Notes under the pieces: model-generated
Databases searched by the model: none
What the model saw: only the letters and a program-made list of their open reading frames with translations
What the model was told of the DNA's origin: nothing
Source of the DNA: Diphasiastrum complanatum
Lineage: Eukaryota; Streptophyta; Lycopodiopsida; Lycopodiales; Lycopodiaceae
Direction of reading: 5' to 3'
Assembly: GCA_029204225.1 (NCBI GenBank)
Contig: CM055095.1
Span: 71,358,117-71,422,116 of the forward strand
DNA: 64,000 nt
Shown here: piece after piece, positions 57,186 through 64,000 of the stretch
How the letters are laid out: each line of letters starts with the position of its first letter
Position numbering within the stretch: the stretch's first letter is position 1
Translations under genes and position numbers: made by a program

Positions 57186-59037
57186 GGTGATTGGATTATG
57201 GATTAAGTGTTCAAAGTGTTTATTTCAAGCACTGTAATTAAAGGCGAGTATACGTTTGGCCATATCAGAGAGGCCATCGAGGAGGTGGAGCTAGCAAATA
57301 TTGTTCAGATAATTTAAATTGTTTATCAAATGTCAATGTTTATTGTTGAATGTGGTGGACGTCAATAGTCATTGTTTGAATTTTGAATTTTGAGCTATTA
57401 TCAATCAATTATTGAAATTTGAATCAAGACTCATCACTTAAGTTTAAACATTGATTGATCATTGATTATACAGGTCATTACAGACTGCTTCAAATTGTGT
57501 GGCCATGGGAAGGCTTGTTAATGAGACCTATCCCCATATCTTTTGGACGCCCTGTGTTGCCCATTGCCTAGACCTCCTTGTTGAGGATATTGCCAAATTA
57601 CCTTGGGTCAAGGAGATTGTGGGAGTGGCACGATTCTTGGTGAGGTTTATCACCAAGCGTCCCAAGGTCCTTTCTATGTTCAAATCCTTTTCGACCTTGG
57701 ATTTGTAAAACCTGCCCCCACTAAGTTGTTGTCAAATTCTATCCTTTTAAAAATCATTTGCACATACAGTATATTGCATTGTAATTCTCAAATTGCTTGA
57801 GTCTTGAAAGTTGATTCTTGACCTATCGTACATACATGATGATACTACTTGTACATACTACTCTTCTAAGTTCCAACTGGTCAATATTTACTAAAAGTAT
57901 AGGTTCGTATACATGTTCCTTGTTTTGGAACGCCTCTTGAAGGTGCATAGCAGCTTGAGGCAGATGGTGGTTTCAAACCACTGACAAGATTGGGGGCCAT
58001 CACGAGAGCCCAAGTCAATTGAGTTCGAGACTACCGTACTATCATCGTCATTTTGGGATGAGGCACATGTTGTTGTCATTGGGCTATAGCCCATTTACAC
58101 TGTCTTGCGCCTCACGAATAGAGAGGGCTCCTCTTTGGGCCTTCATTATGAATTTATGGACAAATTGGGAGAGCAGTTGAGCATATGCACCTCTCCACTG
58201 CACAGTTAAAAAGGTTGGTATACGTGCATTCCAACCTTAAATTGTTGGGCAAGTTGAAGGGCACACGAGAGCCGATGCAGGTAGAATTTATTCAGAATTA
58301 TCATTTTAAGTCTATTGTAAATCGTTATTCATCACTCGTGCAACATGCTTTAATCGAAATTAGACAATCATGATTTGTGACGTAAATTGTGAATTGTGAT
58401 TCGTGATGTAATTTGTGCAGGTCAATCCAGATGAGATTGCTATCACAAAGATTCCAGAACTACCAGTTGTATCTCTGGAGGAGCAGGACATATATAGAAG
58501 CCTAATACCTATATGAGGATGCTCTCATGTTTACAAGTTACAACCTACAAGCTTACAACTTGGAACTTGCAAATTAGATATTGACGTGTCACGTCGCACA
58601 AGACTCAAGTCTAGACGTTATTGAAACTGTTCTAAGTTGTAACTTGTAATTTGTAAAGTGTCAATTCTAATTCCAATTTTCTACGTTTATTTAATACATA
58701 TACATATGTAAATTAAATGATGTGTCACAAATGCAATGATAGGCTTTTACAAAAAAGAATGTCTAGATCCCAAAAGGTTTCAACTTTTGCAATATTGCAT
58801 GTGATGTATACGTTGCTAGAATTTGTAATGTGCATAAAAGTTGGAGCTCTTATAATAAACGAAACATCAAATTAAAGACATAACAAAGAACCATAAATTG
58901 TACATTTTCATGATCAATGATATTCAATCTAATATGCATAGATGAATCTATGAACTTCATCTTATAGAAGTCATTATTGACTAGCTTGATGTAGGATTGA
59001 ACTGTACTCCAAAGACAAAGAGTGACTACAAAGCTAC

Positions 59038-60574
59038 CTTTTCCGCTTGAGTGACAGTACGAGAAAAACCGTCCAGTATAAAACCCTTTTCACAAGATGG
59101 CCTCTTGATAGCTTCCTCAATGATAGCAATGACCAAATCATCCGAAACAAGCTCACCCTACAAATAAACACTAGTTTTCGGTTAGAACTCCATATAATAA
59201 TAAAAGAGATTGAAAATGTTTGATCCATTGTAAGGATAAATAGGCCTCCCAAATTGCTTTCTTTATCAAAATATGCTCTAACCATCAAAAGTCAAATTAA
59301 AAAACAAAATGAATTTGGGATTCTCCCATGCTCCATAGGACATATTCTTCGAGTAAAAAATATATGATGATTTGCTTGTTTGATACATTACATGGGTAAG
59401 AACGTACATCCATTACAACATGTGAGGGCAAAACAATATGCAACAGGTATAGGTGCATCAATAGAAAATAGAAAGAAAATTGTGTATAGGAAATCTAGAA
59501 AGTCCCATGCAAATCCCGCTTCCACTTCCTATATCGAAAGAAAAAGGGAGCAAACACCAACTTTTTGGATGGCCTCTTTGGCCGTCAATCCTAGAGAAGT
59601 CTTGGCAGCTACCGCAGCCCTGAGCATATCTCCTGTAGCTAAATGACACAGACAATGCTCCTCCTTCAGAATGGGTGACTGTGTGCCCTTACCACAGCCT
59701 GGAGGCCCTGTAGAAAGATGCACAATAGGGTAAGATTACAATGAAAGTAATAATGAGGCACAAGGTCACCAAAACAAAATGCTTGAATGTTTCTGAACTT
59801 ATGTAAACTTCAAAGAATTCATCGTAGAGACATTGATAGAAAGAAAAATGAAGACATTGAGAAGTAGCATGTTATGTTGTGTTGCATTTTAACTGAGAAA
59901 AAAAACATTGGTATCATATAATGAGAGTAAGACTCAAGTTTCCTGAAAAAGAGGCTCAAAATTTCTTCTCAACGATAAGACACAAAAAAAAAAACATGTG
60001 CTTTGTCATGCTATTGAAGAGTTGATAATGTCTCATTTATGTTACATCCACTTCCACGTCTCACACTTGTTTTAAACATTGATTACCATAACTTCAAGTT
60101 TTAATTTAATGGTCATCACAATGTTCGTACGGAAAAGCCCAAAAATATCGTCACTATACTCCTCGAGATTTAAGAATTCAAAAGCTTCTCTGATGCCAGG
60201 AAATCCATGAGAATGCTGAGTATTACCAAAAAAAAATACGAAAGACATTCCATAAAGCAATGGGATCTAAAGAAGCGAGTGTCTTTGGAATGATCAATTA
60301 CAAGAAAAACTTCAAGATCGGGCCAAAAACTCATGGAACAAAAAAGTTCAACGTTGATGCCTGCTTGATCTATGCACAAATCCCCGAAAACGCCTACCCA
60401 CACTAACAATCCTAAAACGAAGAACAGATCGGAGACTGAATGAAATGTTGATATGAAACGCATTACCAACGAGAATGATCCGCTTCTGGCGCATTTGAAG
60501 CGACGCAGCAGCTCAGACATGAGATCCTGAGTTGGTACATCAGAGACGTCTATAGCAGCCGCTGCTGCCGCCAT
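59038..60574 (-). pseudogene. ADK: Partial adenylate kinase pseudogene (exons 1-3 only)
   Basis: Exon 1 60574-60467, exon 2 59707-59562, exon 3 59157-59038, all with GT-AG borders as in the intact gene. Exon 1 lacks 10 bp after the codons for FKCA, which shifts the frame before the P-loop, and has Thr8 changed to Ile. Exon 2 is the same length as in ADK, and its only changes turn AMEK into AIQK. Exon 3 encodes DGFSRT where the family has DGFPRT. Exons 4-6, which encode the LID and C-terminus, are absent: beyond exon 3 come intron 3 sequence and the hAT element. It cannot encode a working kinase. Confidence 0.9.
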
Positions 60575-60639
60575 CGCGCCTTTGCTTTATTCCTTCCTCG
60601 AGCTCTTTCTCTCCCTCGCTCGCTGTGTCTCCGCGCGCG

Positions 60640-60641
<2 letters not shown>

Positions 60642-60680
<39 letters not shown>
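60642..60680 (+). repeat. (CT)n microsatellite upstream of the ADK pseudogene
   Basis: Arm B counterpart of the GA tract in the ADK 5' UTR. A CGCGCGCGTGTGTGTG tract follows at about 60691-60712. Confidence 0.85.
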
Positions 60681-60681
<1 letters not shown>

Positions 60682-60729
60682 CACATTATCCGCGCGCGTG
60701 TGTGTGTGCGTGTCTCTCTCTCTCTCTCT

Positions 60730-62280
<1,551 letters not shown>

Positions 62281-62565
62281 TGTATATGTAGGACTATCTA
62301 AAAGCATTATTTAAGAGTCAAAATATGCGTGCTTGTGTTTTTATTTGACCATGGCCCCATAGGCGGCTGATGGCTTTTTGCACTTCCATTATTATACAAT
62401 GAACTACTAGTCCATGACTAGGTGGTGTTGGCGTCTCTCAACATTTGTTGCCTGCATACTAGCTTTTTAAGTACATTCTCAACCAAGTTACTAACATGAT
62501 TTCAAACACCCTAACCAAAAGTTATATGATATTTAAAAGCCCACTTCTATGTAGAATTGGTTTGA

Positions 62566-64000
62566 TGAAATGATGGCAAACATTTCCATGGAAATTGATG
62601 CTTGCAGAAACTTGGTTGAGAATGACAGCTTGGGGGGGGAGGGGGGAAGAAGGTTCTTATACTACAATAACTAACTAGGTGCGAAGGTTTATATACTAAA
62701 ATGGCTGCCATACTTTCAAAAACTTAATCAATTCTGAAGTGCATGTTTCCCATGATTTTCTTATTAATATTGTTCATGAGGCTCTTCAAAAACATCCTAG
62801 TAATACTAAGTGATTTTTGAAAAAAATTCGATGTCGGGATATATGTATGAACAACATATCAAACTTAGTTTGGACAAATTGTTCTTGTGATGCTTTATTG
62901 AATCACTTCCAGGTACAAACTCAACCAATTTAAAAACATGAATATTTTCTTCACACCTGTGAATGTCCTTTTAAGACAAAGGTTTCCTTAAATCTTGTAG
63001 TGCACATACAGCCAATTATCAATGATCTACGCTCTTCCCGTTTTACAATTGTTTGATTCCAGAAGTTTGGGACACAGATTATTGCTTTAAGATGAGACAA
63101 AGGATCTTGCTTTAAGATGGCAACTACATCCAACTATATCAACGACCAATGAAAGCTGAAAGCCACAAGAAATTCACACCCAGTTTTGCATACCATGCCC
63201 TATGTCCATAGTTATAATTCAGTTGTCCGTGCCCAATTACTAGAGGCTACAACCACAATTTCATTATTGACATTCCCATCGTTTTTTATATTAGATACAA
63301 GACCATTACATATTGCTATCGACTATGCGTCTGCTAATTCATCGTTCCAATTAGGACTTAGTTTAGAAGACCTTCGACTTCCGAATGAGATTTACTTTAT
63401 AATCATGTACTTTACTTGCTTCTAGATCATGGCGCTTTGCCTTCTGTTGAAATCCAGTGGAAATTGTTGTGATGTGAGCATCTTGATATGTAAGCAAAAT
63501 TTACTTCAACTAAACCCTTTGTCTGCAACCTGTAACTTGATGTCTCCACCTTCTCAATCTTGCAGTTCCCACGGAAAAATTCTGTTCGATTTCCAAGTTT
63601 TTCAACACCGTAAATGAAATTTCGTCTTTGAATAGGATGTTGCACCTGGCACTATCAACTTGAAACTTATCCTAGGAATCAAAAAATAATCAGCATTTGC
63701 ATTTTCTAGTTTCAGATGCACTGTTTGTTTGAGTAATTGGTTAATTTCTGGATCTGTGACGAAAAAAAATCAGCATTTGCAGTTTCGACTGCTTGGTTCA
63801 ATATTTGCCACCGACCCTATCAGTAAGCCGTTACAAATGTGAAACAATGGACAGAAACTTCATTCAAGAAGTACTCAACACAAATTTATTGCTGCAACTA
63901 CAATAGTTCATACCTTTACAAAGGTTAAATCTTAAAGCTTATAATGCAACGAATAATAACCAACTGCACAACACTAAGACCTGCTGTATGTATGCAGTTC
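62566..64000. other. Unassigned sequence at the right edge
   Basis: A G-rich run lies at about 62632-62646. Overlapping short open frames at 63186-63645 on both strands match nothing I recognise. ATCAGCATTTGCA occurs twice (about 63690 and 63769). Confidence 0.4.

Larger units (their letters stand above)
50830..58515 (+). pseudogene. hAT (DUF659-type) transposase gene, interrupted by a copia element
   Basis: Transposase of a cut-and-paste DNA element. Recognisable exons: about 50830-50972 (ends RELEPIR), 51132-51271 (KSWATYGCPIISDEWSDARK), 57244-57309 (EYTFGHIREAIEEVELANI), 57474-57720 (IFWTPCVAHCLDLLVEDIAK), 57945-58175 (HxQDWGPSREPKSIEFE; SSSFWDEAHVVV), about 58205-58280 (LVYVHSNLKLLGKL) and 58421-58515 (VNPDEIAITKIPELP to TGA). 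The exon ending at 51271 in phase 1 joins in frame to 57244 across the intron that holds the copia element. Damage: the donor after 57309 is AT instead of GT, two bases are missing after the Asp of VITD, and there are stops in later exons. Terminal inverted repeats were not identified. Confidence 0.8.

Noticed and set aside
63186..63645. Short frames on both strands near the right edge
   Set aside because: They overlap each other, show no motif, and the region may be part of a gene beyond the window. Unsupported here.

Overview
This window looks like nuclear DNA of a flowering plant. It has one intact host gene with spliceosomal introns and plant-type coding sequence, very abundant (CT)n/(GA)n microsatellites, and nested LTR retrotransposons with plant-type tRNA primer-binding sites. 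An early-diverging angiosperm such as Amborella would fit, but that is only an impression. I see no rRNA, tRNA, bacterial operon or CRISPR array.

The only cellular gene I can support as intact is a six-exon adenylate kinase (ADK, + strand, 13377-21587, 246 residues). A copy of its first three exons lies inverted about 40 kb away (59038-60574, - strand). It carries a 10-bp deletion in exon 1, so it is a pseudogene. The two loci are arms of one inverted segmental duplication (about 12960-16535 and 57832-62565) that also carries upstream sequence and the 3' part of a hAT transposon.

Layout. 1-5484: non-coding LARD-like LTR element (copy 1), inserted into a minus-strand Ty3/gypsy element whose gag, primer site and 5' LTR follow to 8904. 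8905-12960: mixed sequence with a LARD fragment and a minus-strand copia LTR. 12960-21700: ADK, with a hAT relic in intron 3, a copia LTR and leader in intron 4 and Z-DNA-prone tracts. 21700-33400: gene-free sequence with two copia relics, compound microsatellites, a hairpin and a possible hAT relic. 33399-33716: a SnRK1-type protein-kinase fragment, directly abutted by the next block.

33721-46436: two non-autonomous gypsy-type elements in tail-to-tail inverted orientation, each LTR-PBS-gag-LTR-PBS, meeting at a small perfect palindrome. The whole block is bounded by GTTTC/GTTTT. The left outer LTR is split by a complete 4.5-kb LARD-like element (copy 2).

46437-50300: dispersed repeats, a second SnRK1 scrap and a copia gag relic. 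50437-58515: hAT transposase remains with DUF659, carrying a complete but dead Ty1/copia element (51346-57185, target duplication GGTGA) inside one of its introns. 57832-62565: arm B with the ADK pseudogene and an insertion rich in CT tracts. 62566-64000: nothing recognised.

Most structure here is therefore mobile-element nesting around one housekeeping gene. The most unusual items are the inverted LTR-element dimer, the inverted partial ADK duplication with a transposon fragment at its breakpoint, and the recurrent pairing of AATAAA-like signals with (CT)n tracts.
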